Below are positions 1 through 18,019 of a DNA stretch of 64,000 bases, piece by piece. Every line of letters begins with the position of its first letter. Position 1 is the first letter of the stretch. This stretch comes from Circinella umbellata. Its lineage: Eukaryota; Mucoromycota; Mucoromycetes; Mucorales; Lichtheimiaceae. Position numbers and translations under genes: made by a program. Where the stretch lies: contig JAIWNF010000036.1 in assembly GCA_025093555.1 (NCBI GenBank), forward strand, positions 62,001 through 126,000, read 5' to 3'. Under the pieces are notes generated by a model, which searched no databases, was not told the DNA's origin, and saw only the letters and a list, made by a program, of their open reading frames with translations.

Positions 1-759
1 TGTTATTCGTTATTGTTACTATGAAATGTAACATAATAAGAAATAATACAGCATGTTACTTTTCTACTATACTACGTATTTATTCATAGTTAGTCTGAAA
101 AACGAAAAAAGAATGATACTGGCATTATTATTAGTTTATGGATTATTACCGCCGAATACCGGAACCTTCAATTTCATTTAGCCATCACTTTCAGTTTGTG
201 TGAAGCTTTTTTGCTCCACATTTTATATTTTGGATTAATCTAGTCTCTATCCAAAAAAGAAAAATACCAAGTTTGTATTAAAAAAATCCCCATTAGGTGT
301 AATATCTCCATTTTTTTGGCTAAACATTCTTTTTTAAAAAAAATATGTGCTAACAGATTTCTTTTTTTGTTCGTGAGAAATAAATAAGAACAGGTTTGGT
401 AACATCTTCTCCGCGAGTATTATCGATAATTCACATCATCATAACTATACTTATCCTCCTTGAGTCATATGAAACTAATTCAAATAAATTTGTTCATCGG
501 ACAGAGAAAAGACAATAATAGAAACTGATATTAGATAAAGGCTATTTACATTGTTTTATGCTTACAGCATTGTCAAGTTTATGCAAAAATGTGAGTAACG
601 AAATTTTTTGCTATTTATTCAATTTAATGCTTACTCATATATTTTCAAGGTCAGTGTTTTTTTTGTTTCCAGGCTGTATGAATAGACTTCTTTAACTAAT
701 CACATATATCGATTCAATCCTCTTTCTCCCCCCCGAATAAAGAAAACACTCATAAAATT
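1..759. other. intergenic, no gene seen
   Basis: A+T-rich DNA with stop codons in all frames and no credible exon or RNA gene. The last tens of bases, with a pyrimidine-rich tract ending in a run of C near 729-734, are probably the promoter and 5' leader of the dephospho-CoA kinase gene. Confidence 0.5.
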
Positions 760-1696
760 ATGAAACTAGTAGGTTTAACGGGTGGCATTGCTTCAGGTAC
801 CTTTCATATTTTTCGCTTTTTTTCCCTTCACTTGGCGCCATTTTTTTCTTTCCTAATGTTTAATAATTACGTATAATATAGGCAAGTCTACCGTTTCACG
901 CTTGCTACAAGAGCGAAACATTCCCATTATTGACGCAGATAAAATTGCTCGTAAAGTAGTTGAGCCAGGACAATCAGCCAATCGGCTTATTCGTAAACAT
1001 TTTGGAGACGAGGTATTTTTACCTAATGGAGAGATTAATAGACCTAAACTTGGTGAAGTTATTTTTGCCGATCCAGACAAACGAAAAATTCTTAACCAGT
1101 GTACCCATCCAGCAGTGCGTATCGAAATGCTTAGACAGGCATTCTTTTATTGGATTAAAGGTGCAGACGTTGTTGTATTGGACGTCCCTTTATTATTGGA
1201 AAGTGGAATGGATAAATTGGTTGGTACTACTGTTGTAGTATATTGGTAAGAACCATGTATATAAATTTATATATAAAAAGTGTGGATAAAACACAGAAAG
1301 AAGGGAAGAGTATATATATGTATATGTATGTGTATGATTATATTAATAAATACTTATACATATAGCTCGGAAGTATTACAATTACAACGACTTATGAATC
1401 GAGATGGATTATCAGAAGATGCAGCTACACAAAGAATTCGTGCACAAATGCCATTAAGTGATAAGGTGAAACGCGCAGACGTGGTTTTGGATAATTCTAC
1501 AAATATTGCTCAACTTGAAACCCAAGTCAAAAACTTGATTAGTCGAATCAAACCATCACCCATAACTTGGCTATTAGAATATGCTGGACCTCCAGCTATA
1601 CTGGTGGGTGCTCTAGTAGCTATTAAAATGTATGCCCCACATCTATTGTTATCACTTGGCAACTGGATTGCTAAGCAACGATCCTCAGCAGCTTAA
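760..1696 (+). CDS. CAB5: dephospho-CoA kinase with C-terminal membrane anchor
   Basis: Phosphorylates dephospho-CoA at the 3' hydroxyl of its ribose, the last step of coenzyme A synthesis. Exons 760-796, 882-1245 and 1366-1696 join in frame to 243 residues. The protein starts MKLVGLTGGIASGKST, a P-loop (Walker A) split by intron 1. The family motifs IDADKIARKVVEPGQ, the HPAVR segment and VLDVPLLLESGMD follow. The second splice restores the VVVYCSEVLQLQRLMNRDG segment, typical of the family. A hydrophobic stretch near residues 205-235 forms a predicted membrane segment absent from bacterial CoaE but reported for eukaryotic enzymes of the DCAKD/Cab5 type, which suggests attachment to mitochondria or the endoplasmic reticulum. 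The ATG at 760 is the only one that supplies the P-loop. The family call is firm; the location is inferred. Confidence 0.93.
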
Positions 1697-2182
1697 ATAA
1701 AAAAAAAGTGTATTGTAGTAGCAACCCATTCTTTTTTAACTTCTTTATTGCTTAGTATGTTTATAAAAGAGTTGTGCTATCCATCATAAAATCGAGAATT
1801 TAGTAGTTTACGTACTACTGAAAGAGGAAGAAGGTTATTAAATAAGATTTAACAGAATGAGAATTGTTTGTAAGGTGTCGGTGGTCAACAATAAAGTATG
1901 TTCATTGGAAAGCTTATATGATTTTGCACCATTTTAAAGTATAGAAGCCTGATCATAAATAAAAGTAAATATAGTAGGTGATAGATGATACTTTAATTTG
2001 AAATGGAAGTTTATGGTAATAATAAATAGGTTGCTGTAGAAGGATCTTTCGGAGCTTGCAATTTTATTGGTCGATAATGCTCTTTAAAAGTAGCTGTTGC
2101 CTTTGTTTTTTCTTTCCCTATTTGACTGAGCTATAATTCAATTGATACTCTTTTTATACTTTTCAAATCTACAAATTTACCA
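1697..2182. other. intergenic between CAB5 and CWC15
   Basis: No open frame or structured element is evident. It should hold the 3' end of the kinase transcript and the promoter of the tandem downstream gene. Confidence 0.45.
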
Positions 2183-3252
2183 ATGGTAATTATAATGAAT
2201 TGAATGAATATTTATACGCAAAGCTATAATTTAATTAAACATTAATTAATCATGTATGTATGTAGACTACAGCCGCTCGTCCCACATTTGATCCAGCTCG
2301 TGGTAACGACAGTAAAGCTCCAAGCTTTCAGTATAGTTCTCGTGATCTTGCATCACACACTAAGCTTAAATTCAGGTTTGTCTTTTTAGAATCGATTTTT
2401 TTCAGCCGCTTCTTTTTTCATATATATATAATTTATTTAGTATATATACTAACGTGCAATATATATATGTTAACAGACAACCTGGTCAAGGAACAACCGA
2501 TGAAATTGGTGATCGTGAGCGATTAAAGGAAGAATTACGAAAAGCAGAACAAGAGTATTATGAATCCAAAGAAGAAGGTGGTGCTGGTGGTAATGAGGAT
2601 GGTCAAAAGTTGATTCAAGACGATCAAGATGCAGAAGCCCGACGACAAAAATTATTAGAAGAAGCAGAAAGAATGGCTGCATTAGATAAAGACCAGAGTG
2701 ATAGTGAAAGTGATAGTGGAGGGAGCAGTAGTAGTAGGTAAGTTAACGACAGTTTTATGTAAGATATATAAACTTTATTCACACTAGTATAAATGTTAAA
2801 GAGTTGTGTATTTTTAATTAATTAGTGACGAAGAGTCAGACGATGACGACGATGATGAAGATAACACAGCAGAATTACTTGCAACGTTACAAAAAATTCG
2901 AAAGGAAAGAGCAGAGGAAAAAGAACGTCAAGAACGTGAAAAATTAGAAGAAGAGGAAGCACAACGTGAAGAAGAAGCAATGACAGGAAATCCACTTTTA
3001 CAAATTTCAAATGAAAAACGTGATTTTAGTGTGAAGAGACGGTAAAGGATTTTCTTTTTCATTCTTTTTCTGTTTTTTATCTTTATGATCACATAACTAA
3101 TAATAAATAATCTAATATTATTTAGTTGGGACGACGATGTCATTTTTAAGAACCAAGCACGAGGTGCAGATGAAAAGAACAAGAAACGATTTGTTAATGA
3201 TATGTTACGATCTGATTTCCATCGACGCTTCCTTACCAAATATATTCATTAA
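2183..3252 (+). CDS. CWC15: spliceosome component Cwc15
   Basis: Cwc15/AD-002 is a small subunit of the Prp19-associated (NineTeen) spliceosome complex and acts in the nucleus. Exons 2183-2185, 2266-2375, 2477-2737, 2826-3041 and 3126-3252 join in frame to 238 residues. The N-terminus, [14 protein letters not shown], and the tail, ending in [14 protein letters not shown], match the two conserved ends of the family. The middle is acidic and coiled, with Glu/Lys-rich and Asp-rich runs (SDDDDDDE), as usual for this protein. The first coding exon is only the ATG: the ATG at 2183 is followed directly by an intron donor, and the next exon begins with ACT ACA GCC. Without this three-base exon the conserved N-terminus would have no start. 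The family call is firm; the tiny exon is inferred from the required reading. Confidence 0.92.
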
Positions 3253-5208
3253 TCCAATATCGAGTTTTTTTTATACTTTTTTTTTTTATATTATATTAAC
3301 ATCATTATCATCATCATACCTGTTGTGAATAAAATCTCATAAATTGGATTGGAAACATATACATATAATTATTTTTGGGACATTGGTTGGAAGACTGTTC
3401 AACTATTGCTGGTTTGGAGATACTTTTCACTGGATCATATAAGGGGAATTTGACAGATCAAATAAAAATAGCATGATGCTGTAGCCGAGACTAACGAAAA
3501 ATTATACATTTTTACATCAAACAGAGAATATTTCTTCAATCCAAGGTATACTATCCGTGGCACAAACTCGATCTATCACACTATTGATTATAATAACCTC
3601 AACAAGACTTCTAATAAAAAAATGATCCGCTGTTAGTGTTGCTAAAACAGAAACCTTATAATTAACGTTTATAGAATGTTTGGATACATGTGACAAACAG
3701 GAGATGGAAAGAACTTAGCGAAAAATACATATTCATGAATCTTCGTAAAAATTACCACTCTTTAACATAGTTGTCATATTGCTGTTTTATAGCCCCATAT
3801 ATTATTATTCGTAGTTATATGATCAATTTCAACACTGACTCAAATTAAAAGGAAATTTCTGCTAACAGCATTTCTTTTCTTCTGATTAAAATGATAATAG
3901 TCATATTTGCCTCATACAGGTTATTATGGATAGTAAGAAAGACACTCTGTATATAAGAACACTACGCAAAAGGTAACCTAAGTCTCGTGAGTGCGAGCTA
4001 TACTGTATAACTCAATGTAGATCCTTCATTTTCAGTATATGAGAATGGCTCCTATTCGTTTTAATTGTAACTAGATAGTCACGCTTACTCATTTAGAATT
4101 CTGGATTGTCATCAGCTTTGAAACATTAACTATTCGACGTAGCTTGGCGCTTATTCATAGATTGAAATTAGTATGAACCTTTTCCTTGGGTTTGATGGGG
4201 GTCGTCTACGTATATGTAGTATTGAAAAAATACGTCATTTAGAAGCCGAAATTTCAGATTACTGACGTTTTGAAATATTGTCCGTGTATATGAAAAGAAT
4301 AGCTTAGCAACAATGAGGGAAACTGACAACACAGGTTAAGGAAAAGCCAAGCGAATGTGGAGAATTAGAATTCCATGATTCTATCATATGTAGCCATTTA
4401 CATGTCATCAATATCCATTCTCCCCCAGTTTTTACATGCTTAAAATGCAAAATATTAAATATTTCTAAAATACATCATCTTTATCTTTTTATCCTTAATT
4501 TTTGATAAAATATATTACTGTAGAAACTTTATGCGCTCGTGTATAAGAAAAGTGACCTTGATATATAGCGCTTTTGATTCAATCTGTATATGAACATAAG
4601 TTGTTATTTTATAGCAGTGTTACAATTATATTTACGTTTTTTTTATTTTTACGTACCGACACTATTGTTCAAAGGTTGTTATGCGTTTTAACTCGTACAG
4701 CAGGGATGCTAATAGCATACATGTCATTCTTCGCGCTTTTTAATATTATGGAGAATAAAAATTAGATTATGTGTAAGTCTTCCGAGAAATATTGCAGTGT
4801 TAATAAAAAGAAAGAGGTACTATACGTATAGTATCTAAGGTATTTCTTTAATTAAAGACACTACAGCTCGTCAACTAGAACAATCGCTTCAAACAAAAAA
4901 GATGAGTATAGCATTTCTCATTCATTTGTTTATTTACCTTAACTGTCATGTGAAAAACAAAAATAGAATAAGGGTGATCATAAGCAGAAGGTAAAAAAAA
5001 AGACAGAGAGAAGAGGATGATCCAAAAACAGGAGTTCTTCTCTCGTTATGTTAGGAAACCAAGTTGTTATTACCCAAGAATATGTTGCTGCGGATCCTTT
5101 TTTTTTAACTGCGGCATCAAAAAAGATATTCATATAAATAGAAGAGAAACAAAAAAAATCACCCAACCAAGTTAAATATTCCAAAACAGGGAAATAGACC
5201 ATAAATCA
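3253..5208. other. intergenic, about 2 kb, no supported gene
   Basis: Only short open frames without family signatures. The longest, 4574-4765 (63 codons, hydrophobic), has no recognisable exon context. No inverted terminal repeats or RNA genes were recognised. The part near 5209 should carry the arrestin promoter. Confidence 0.45.
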
Positions 5209-6448
5209 ATGCGACACATTGTACCAGATTATTCTCTGACAATAGAACTGTTACCAGAGTTCGGTTGGTCAACGCACGGTGGAGAACCAACGTATGGTCC
5301 TGGTTCTGTCTTTCAAGGTAAATAAAAAAAAATGAGAGTAAAAGACATATTTATTTATTCGCACAATAAGAATATACGTATAAAAAATCCTAACAAGGGA
5401 ACTTGAAAAATTAGGTTTAATAAGGCTATCATCATTAACACAACAACACGTTGAAGCTGATTCTATACAACTACAATTCCAAGCTGTTGAATCACTGGAT
5501 TCTACTGAAATCAATCTTGGAGTTCTTCATGGTCAACGCCATCAACCTCTATTTGCCATCAAGCATGTATTATGGAAAGGTCAAGGTTTTGATCCATTCT
5601 CACTTGACCCCCTTCCATTCACCATACAAATACCCGTTATTCAATACCCCCCCTCTGTTGAAAAACATGAATATTATCAATGCTCCTTCAAACTTATTGC
5701 TATTGTCGAAAAAAACGGAAACGTTCTTCGATCCGCTGAGAAGAAAATAATGTATCGTCCATTTATCGAAACGTGTGCCTACAAGCGGCCAATCAATTCG
5801 TTTTCTGGGCAAATGAAACTACATGCGCTTGAGTATGTACCAGGGGATATGATTACAGCCACTATTAAACGACAACTTGATTCTCAAACTTCATCTACCA
5901 GTAGCAGTACAAGTATTAAACGGGTTATTACTGCAAAATTATATCAAATTTCGATATTACATTCTGTTCAGGACCTCCCAAAATTGACCAAAATTATTGC
6001 TTCAAATAGGTGGGATGAAGAACGACAACAAGAAGACAAAGAAAGAGATGGTCATTTAGACTTACTTTATATTCCATCAGATGTGATTCCATCCTTTAGC
6101 TATAGTAGTATTATGACGGTATCTTATCGACTTAAAGTATGGATAAGACAAAAAAAGCTAGGTGGATTTTGGAAAACAACTGGAAAAGTCGCTGAATTCC
6201 CTTTGACCATCGGTACCTTGGGTTACGGTATTCGTGCTCCTACACAACTACAAATTTATTCAACAATACCATCGCAACAGCAACAACGACAAGAACAAAT
6301 ACAAGAACAACAACAAAATAGCAATACCAATGACGAAGAACAAGTATTACCTCGATTTATGCGTGCCGTTGAGTATTCGGATTCTCTTCCTGTATATGAC
6401 AGTGCTCGACTACCTAGTTATGGTGATATTAGCTCAACATTATTTTGA
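5209..6448 (+). CDS. arrestin-like (alpha-arrestin) protein
   Basis: Arrestin-fold proteins of fungi usually act as adaptors that bring ubiquitin ligase to plasma-membrane transporters or receptors. Exons 5209-5317 and 5415-6448 join in frame to 380 residues. The first exon reads MRHIVPDYSLTIELLPEFGW, followed by beta-strand-rich sequence. The segment around QYPPSVEKHEYYQCSFKLIA and the later KRPINSFSGQMKLHALEYVPGDMI fit the N- and C-terminal arrestin lobes, the latter resembling the start of arrestin C domains. Residues after about 330 are Gln-rich and end in SLPVYDSARLPSYGDI; two P-x-Y-like segments there loosely resemble WW-domain ligands. A strict PPxY motif was not seen. The broad family is inferred from pattern, not from a search; the exact subgroup is open. 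Confidence 0.72.
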
Positions 6449-7524
6449 TTTCTTTTTTCTTACGTATTCGTTACATATACTTGCGTTTTTTTTGTACATT
6501 ACTACTTTCTTGTTCTTCTTTTTTCCGTTTCATGCCAATTATATGTATGCTTCTTCATATTATCCATCTTCAAAAATTCTATCTCTTTCATGTGTATATC
6601 AAATAATCGAAAGTTAAATTTCTACGTATTTCTATTAATAAGTATTGTTTTCATTGATTTCTTCTTGAATAAACCCTGTTTGTGTATTAATATATCTATT
6701 ATAGCACAGTCTACTTTATTTTTTGTTTTTGCTAATATATACTATGAAAAACAATTTCTATATATTTCTATTACTGTCAATTGATCAATAATGTTATTGT
6801 TCATGATCTTTGTCTTATGTGGATTAATATTATGCAAGTACATAATACCATCAATTTCGCGTATCACCGATATTGGCTGAAACCAGATCTCGGATAAATA
6901 ATCTACCGTGATTTTCTATTAACTTTGATGATGACGGAACACTGAGATAATATTTGAATGATAAACTTACTTTCTACATGTATATATGATATAACTGATA
7001 ATACAGGTGGATAGCATAGTTATTAGGCCATTCTATATATACCTATGTCAGAAACAAGGTACTACTTAAACGCTTCCTTTCGGTAGAAGAACTCAGAAGT
7101 CCGGAATGCATGATAAGAATTTTTATATTCAATAGTAAAGAGCAAAAAGAATCTTTTTGGTTTCACTAATTCAGGTGATCACTGAGACGGGCTCTTTTTT
7201 ATTTCTGAATGATGACGTATATTTTTATCTTAAAAAATTAGAAATAGCTTTATTCTTTAATATAGTTTCTTTTGTTTTTACTAGTCGAGTTATCTATAGA
7301 CAATAAAGAAGTTAAACCATGGTGATCCCTCAGGGGAATAATCAACTATTAAATACATGATGTCATAAATGTGATAGACCTATTTTAAAAAATTCATAAT
7401 ATGGGTGGTGATGATACATGGAAACTGCGGCGTTTAATTTTTTTTTAAAGCAGCAAAGCATAAACCTTTTTTTTGTTCTCATACTTTCCTGTTCTACTTC
7501 ATTTTTTTCCGCAGTTTCGCAGGA
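6449..7524. other. intergenic, about 1.1 kb
   Basis: A+T-rich with T-runs; no gene or structured repeat recognised. The proximal end with pyrimidine tracts (about 7436-7510) is likely the leader of the downstream deubiquitinase gene. Confidence 0.45.
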
Positions 7525-12961
<5,437 letters not shown>

Positions 12962-13663
12962 CAAAGTAACCTTGTTTTTTTGACATATTATAAAATGTAG
13001 TTTCTTTTTTCTTTCCTTTTTCAACTTCTTTTTACTATTACTTCTATTAGTATTATTACATGTTTAAAACACAATTTATAAAAAAAAAGACTCTTTAACA
13101 TTCATGTTCAAAGAATGAATATTTCTCTATGTTGTATAATAATAATAATTTATGTATCCATGTATGTATATGTGTGTGTTTATGTGTTCCTGAATGTAGA
13201 TATGAGGAGAGCGAAAAGTGAAATAGGACTAAGGTAGGTATACGTAATACGTGCATGATTATATGTATTAGTTGCATATTATACTGAGAAATAAAACTCA
13301 TGTCATGTTAGTCTGATATCTAGTTGGTATTTACTATACTTTTCTGTAAATGTACAAAAGTAAAATAGAATAAATGATTTAAATAAATAGATGTATTTTC
13401 TCGGAGGGAAACAACAACAATAATAATAATAAAAAGCAAAAACAAGAAGAACAAGAACAAGAACAGATATACGCATTCCTATAAGTTAAAAAACAACCGA
13501 ATCTTTAAAAAGAAGTTTTCTTTCCGATAAACAAAGCAGTAAGTATAATAGCCCACCCAAAGAAAAGAAATCACATTAAATTAATAATAGAAACATGTTT
13601 AACTCTCTTTTACTTTCTTTTCTTTTCTTTGCTTTTTATTATTATTAACTAGGTTAATAACCT
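12962..13663. other. intergenic between UBP15 and NUM1-like gene
   Basis: Low-complexity DNA with AAT/CAA-type runs (about 13420-13465) and pyrimidine tracts (13605-13640) just before the next ATG. No gene seen. Confidence 0.45.
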
Positions 13664-16352
13664 ATGACGGATACAATTGCAACTACAGCTACTGACAATA
13701 ACAATAAAGAAATATGTAATGATTCATCTACAATCAGATCAAAGAAACGATTACAAAAATCTACTAGTTTACAACCTACTATGAAGAACAATAATAATAA
13801 TGATATGGAACTTGCTGCTGAAATTGGACAAGGTCTATTAAGTGAAGTACGCAAGATGCAATCTTTATTACATCAAAAGGAAGATACTTTAATGACCTTG
13901 GAACATGAAAAATTAGAACAAGAACATCAAATAGATTCACTAACTAAACAGCTTAAACAAAAGACAGATCGTGAAGGTACACAGACATATATGTAGATCT
14001 ATAAATATTTGCTTTTATAATAATCTGGAAAAAAAAGGAGCATTCCAGCTCTTACTTTATAATATCAATAAATACTAATAATAATATAAATGTATATAAA
14101 TGTATTTGTATTTAGATCAAATGAACGAAGAAATATGGAATTTAGAATTAGCAAAACAAGAACTTATGCAACAAGTACAAGATTTATCACGAGATCTTTC
14201 AAAATCATTGGTAGAACAAAACAAGCTTGTGCAACAAGAAAGACTTTCTTTGACCGAATTGGATCAGTTACATAGTCAACAGTTATTATGGAATGAAAAA
14301 ACCGAAGAATATGAACAAGAAATAGCATCTTTACGACGAACCATTACTCAATTACGGCGTGAAATAAAAAATTTGGAACAAAAACATAAGCAAGTAACTC
14401 TTTTAAAAGAAAGCCATGCCATTACAAAAAGTAATTGTAGTGATATGGAAGAAGAAGAAAAAAATGGGGATCAAAACCAGCTGCCAGTACCTCAACAACA
14501 ACAACAAGAACAACCATTTTCATCCCAAGTAGATACATATACATTACAAAAGTCAATAGAATCAGCAACATCCAAGAACGATCAATATGTATTAGATAAG
14601 CTTCGATTGGAAATCAGTACTTTACAAGATTCATTAAATCATGCTCACGAGATAATTTCCGTACTTGAACAAGATTTAAAACATGAACGCGGAGATCGAC
14701 AAGAAATCAGACAGCTTTTACAAGAAGCTCAAGAAACTATCGAGATATTACAAGAAAAACATACTGAAGATGATAATGATAATAATACAGAAGAACAAGA
14801 AGAAGAACGACAAGAGGAGAGAGTAACACGACCACCCCAACGAGAAACGTCCCTTGGTGATGAACTTGTTAATGCAGCCATTGATAATGATAGTAAAGAA
14901 GAACAAGGAGAACAAGAGGAGAGAATAATACGACCACCTCAACGAGAAATGTCACTTGGGGATGAGCTTCTTAACGTAGCCAATGATAACAATGAAGAAG
15001 AAGAGCAACAAGAGGATGGGATAACACAACTACCTCGAGAAATAACACTTGATGATGAGCCTATTAACACAACCAATGATAATGAAGAAGAACAGCAACA
15101 AGAGGAGAGGATAACACAAATATCTCAACGAGAAATGTCACTTGATGATGAGCCTATTAACACAACCAATGATAATGAAGAAGAAGAACAGCAACAAGAG
15201 GAGAGGATAACACAAATATCTCAACGAGAAATGTCACTTGATGATAAACTTGTTGACGTAGTCAATGATGATGATAGTAAAGAAAAAGAGCAGCAACAAG
15301 AAGAACAAGAGGAGAGGATAACACAACTATCTCAACGAGAAATGCCACTTGATGATGAGCTTGTTAACGCACCCAGCACTTCATGGGAAATAATATCACT
15401 TGAACCAATAACGAACCATATTTCACCTACTTCTTCGCCTGAAATAACTCCTTCATCGTCCGAACAATTGCAAAGCAGCAACTTTAGTAAAAACTACAAA
15501 AGTATGATCATGAGAAAGCGATCTAACAAAAACTACGGAACATGTGTTGTAAGATCCAATGGGTATGCAGACAAAAACACGCCTGACGATGGCGGAAACA
15601 AGGAGAACAGTAACGATATTAAACAAAAACGCGGAGACCAAGCTTTGATCAGTCCTGCACGCGCTTCTGCATTTGATTTTGATCCAACATTTGTCAAAAA
15701 CCAACAAGATGATGACAACAACGACAACAGCAATTTGATATCAAGTGACAGTCGTGCCACATTAACTACTAACCTTGTACCTGCAGTCACACGAACCATG
15801 ATTGGTGACTGGATGTATAAATATACCCGTAAAGTAGTAGGGAGTGGAATCAGTGAAAAAAAACATAAGCGCTTCTTTTGGATTCATCCATATACACGCA
15901 CTCTTTATTGGGGTTCTCAGGAACCAGGCGTGAAACATGCGAATGGAAATAAAAGTGCTTTGATTATTTCATTTCAAGCCGTTGCTGACAATATTAATCC
16001 ACCAAGTATTATGATTCAAACACCTAGACGAAGTCTCAAGGTGAGATGTTTTGATATCATGGCTCATCGTGCTTGGGTGAAAGCATTAAATTATTTGGTT
16101 TCTGATTCTGAGCCATCGACGATCACAACAAAAAATAATTGTGCAATCGAACCGAGCGGAAGTTTATCCATGTTATTCCAACCACGTTTACGCTCTTCAT
16201 TATGTATGCCATTTTCACAACCAGCTGCAAGCAGATCAGTTGCTAGTATACATAACTATTATTGTAGTAGTAGTAATAATAATTCTCCAGAATCACGAAA
16301 ACGACGTCATAGCTTTTCACGACCCTTTTTCGAATTCTCCTTTAGTAAATAA
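13664..16352 (+). CDS. NUM1: Num1/ApsA/Mcp5-like cortical anchor with PH domain
   Basis: Proteins of this family sit under the plasma membrane and anchor dynein for nuclear positioning and, in yeast, mitochondria. Exons 13664-13976 and 14116-16352 give 849 residues in frame. The N-terminal coiled coil starts EIGQGLLSEVRKMQSLLHQK and continues to about residue 320 with long Glu/Gln/Leu heptads. Residues about 325-523 are six imperfect acidic repeats of roughly 32 residues. A PH domain of the Mcp5 type lies at about 665-770, with MIGDWMYKYTRKVVG, the segment HKRFFWIHPYTRTLYW, and the end CFDIMAHRAWVKALNYLV. The PH domain should bind membrane phosphoinositides. The tail is Ser/Asn-rich and basic. 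It is shorter than yeast Num1 but has the same order of coiled coil, repeats and PH domain. Confidence 0.9.
14776..15372 (+). repeat. six in-frame ~32-codon acidic tandem repeats in the NUM1-like gene
   Basis: Each copy runs roughly (E/Q)-rich, then EERITQ.SQREMSL.DEL.N..ND. Copies differ by substitutions and small in-frame changes; copies 4 and 5 (about 15085-15260) are nearly identical at the DNA level, pointing to recent expansion or conversion. Confidence 0.88.
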
Positions 16353-16558
16353 ATAAATAATAATTTTTTGTTGTTTAGTTTTTAATATATATATAAGTAT
16401 ATATATATATATAATATGTTGTATAATCAGTTCAACCTTGTGACGATTTGTTAAAGGGGTTGGGGTATAACTAATAGTAAGCAAAAATGTAAATTAATAA
16501 ATAACATGAAAAGTGAACAAGTATAGTGTGTGTGTGTATATGTATATGGGTTTTCCCC

Positions 16559-18019
16559 CTAGCAACATCCTCCTTGTTTTTGTTCTTCAGGTTGTTGAGA
16601 TACAGAAATAGTCTCCCCAGCAGTAGGTTTGATTTCGTTTGTGGATGATTCAAGTGCCTTATTGGAAACGATACGATAAATTTCTAAGTTTTTTTTTTCA
16701 AAGTTGAAAAAAAGGAGTTTGTTGTTTTAGTTTCATATCTCGTTTATTTATTCCACATAATGTTATCTATTACTTGTCCTCCCTCTTATTTTATCATTTA
16801 CCTGTCAAAATACGTTGAAATGCTAGTTCAACATTACTCGAATCCAACGCAGATGTTTCAATAAACGAAAGTCCATTATCAGCTGTTATAAAATATGCAT
16901 CAATCCGCAAATTATAAGTTATATGTTGTGATGAATAGTATAGATATACGTAATTTAATAAACTTTTTTCTTACCAGCAAATTGTTTTGCTTCCTCTGTA
17001 GGAACAGCACGCAAATGTTTCAAATCACTCTTATTACCCACTAACATAACAACAATATTGGAATCGGCATGATCGCGCAATTCCTTAAGCCAACGCGTTA
17101 CATTTTCATAAGTAGCATACTTTGCAATATCATAAACCAATAAAGCACCTACAGCACCACGATAATAGCTAATATGAAAGTTTGTCATATGTATATAATA
17201 AAGTTTAGATTTAGTTTTTTTTTATGTTTTCGGAGCATAATGTTCGGTGTACAGAAAAGAAAAACTTACGCGCTTGTGATGGCACGGTAACGTTCCTGAC
17301 CAGCTAATTTTTTTAAAAAAAAAAAAAAAGTCAGAAAAAACAAACCGTAAGATAGATAACAACGACAGAGATAATAATAATAATAATAATACCTGTATCC
17401 CAAATTTGTGCTTTGACAGTTTTATTATCCACTTGAACGCTACGAGTAGCAAATTCTACACCAATGGTACTCTTAGATTCTCTAATGATATCATTAATTT
17501 ATATATTACACGTAAGTCTCAGACGTTTGTTGGTCTCATCCCCTTTCTCCTCCTTCCCCTTCCTTTTCTTTTTCCTCAAGCAGCAGCTCGGAATCGAAGC
17601 GGGACTTTACAAGTTGAATTCATTACGAGTAAACCGGGCCAAAAGGTTCGTCTTGCCTATGATAATGGTATTAATAAACTTTTGTATCAATATAAAGTAT
17701 TATCTAATTGTTTTTCTTTTGCTTTTGCTCACTGTTACCCGGCAAAGAGAAACATAAAATTAAAATAGCATACCAACACCAGAATCTCCAATAAGAACCA
17801 CTATTTTTTTTAAGTGTTCCGAATAATAGCAGTAAAAAGTATATATTAAAAAAAATTAATAAAATGATGATAGTATGTCAGCGGGGATCCATATATACGC
17901 CTTCTGCGTTTACAAGATACTAAGATAAAATATGTCGAAAAGAACCCAAAAAAAATGGCCAAAGCTGTATATAAAATACCTTTAAAAAGATAATCGTATT
18001 CGTCGTCTCGGTTGCTCAT
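16559..18019 (-). CDS. RAB11: Rab11/Ypt31-type small GTPase
   Basis: A prenylated Rab GTPase of the late Golgi and recycling endosome that directs secretory vesicle traffic. Eight exons on the minus strand (18019-17980, 17800-17774, 17656-17611, 17481-17393, 17303-17270, 17168-16975, 16882-16802, 16683-16559) join in frame to 211 residues. The start [20 protein letters not shown] leads to the P-loop GDSGVGKT. Then come the effector region [49 protein letters not shown] (guanine binding) and [14 protein letters not shown], which is typical of Rab11. The C-terminus QGGCC is the double-cysteine geranylgeranylation site. Several exons are very short (27, 34, 40 and 46 nt), so open-frame scanning misses most of the gene. 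Confidence 0.95.

Noticed and set aside
4574..4765. 63-codon hydrophobic frame
   Set aside because: No homology pattern or exon context, and it lies in A+T-rich intergenic DNA where such frames arise by chance.
14748..15799. Minus-strand open frames opposite the Num1-like gene
   Set aside because: They are shadows of the repetitive, biased codons of the sense strand and lack any signature.
17464..17768. Plus-strand frames over the Rab11 locus
   Set aside because: They cover introns and small exons of the minus-strand Rab11 gene, whose eight-exon model is complete.
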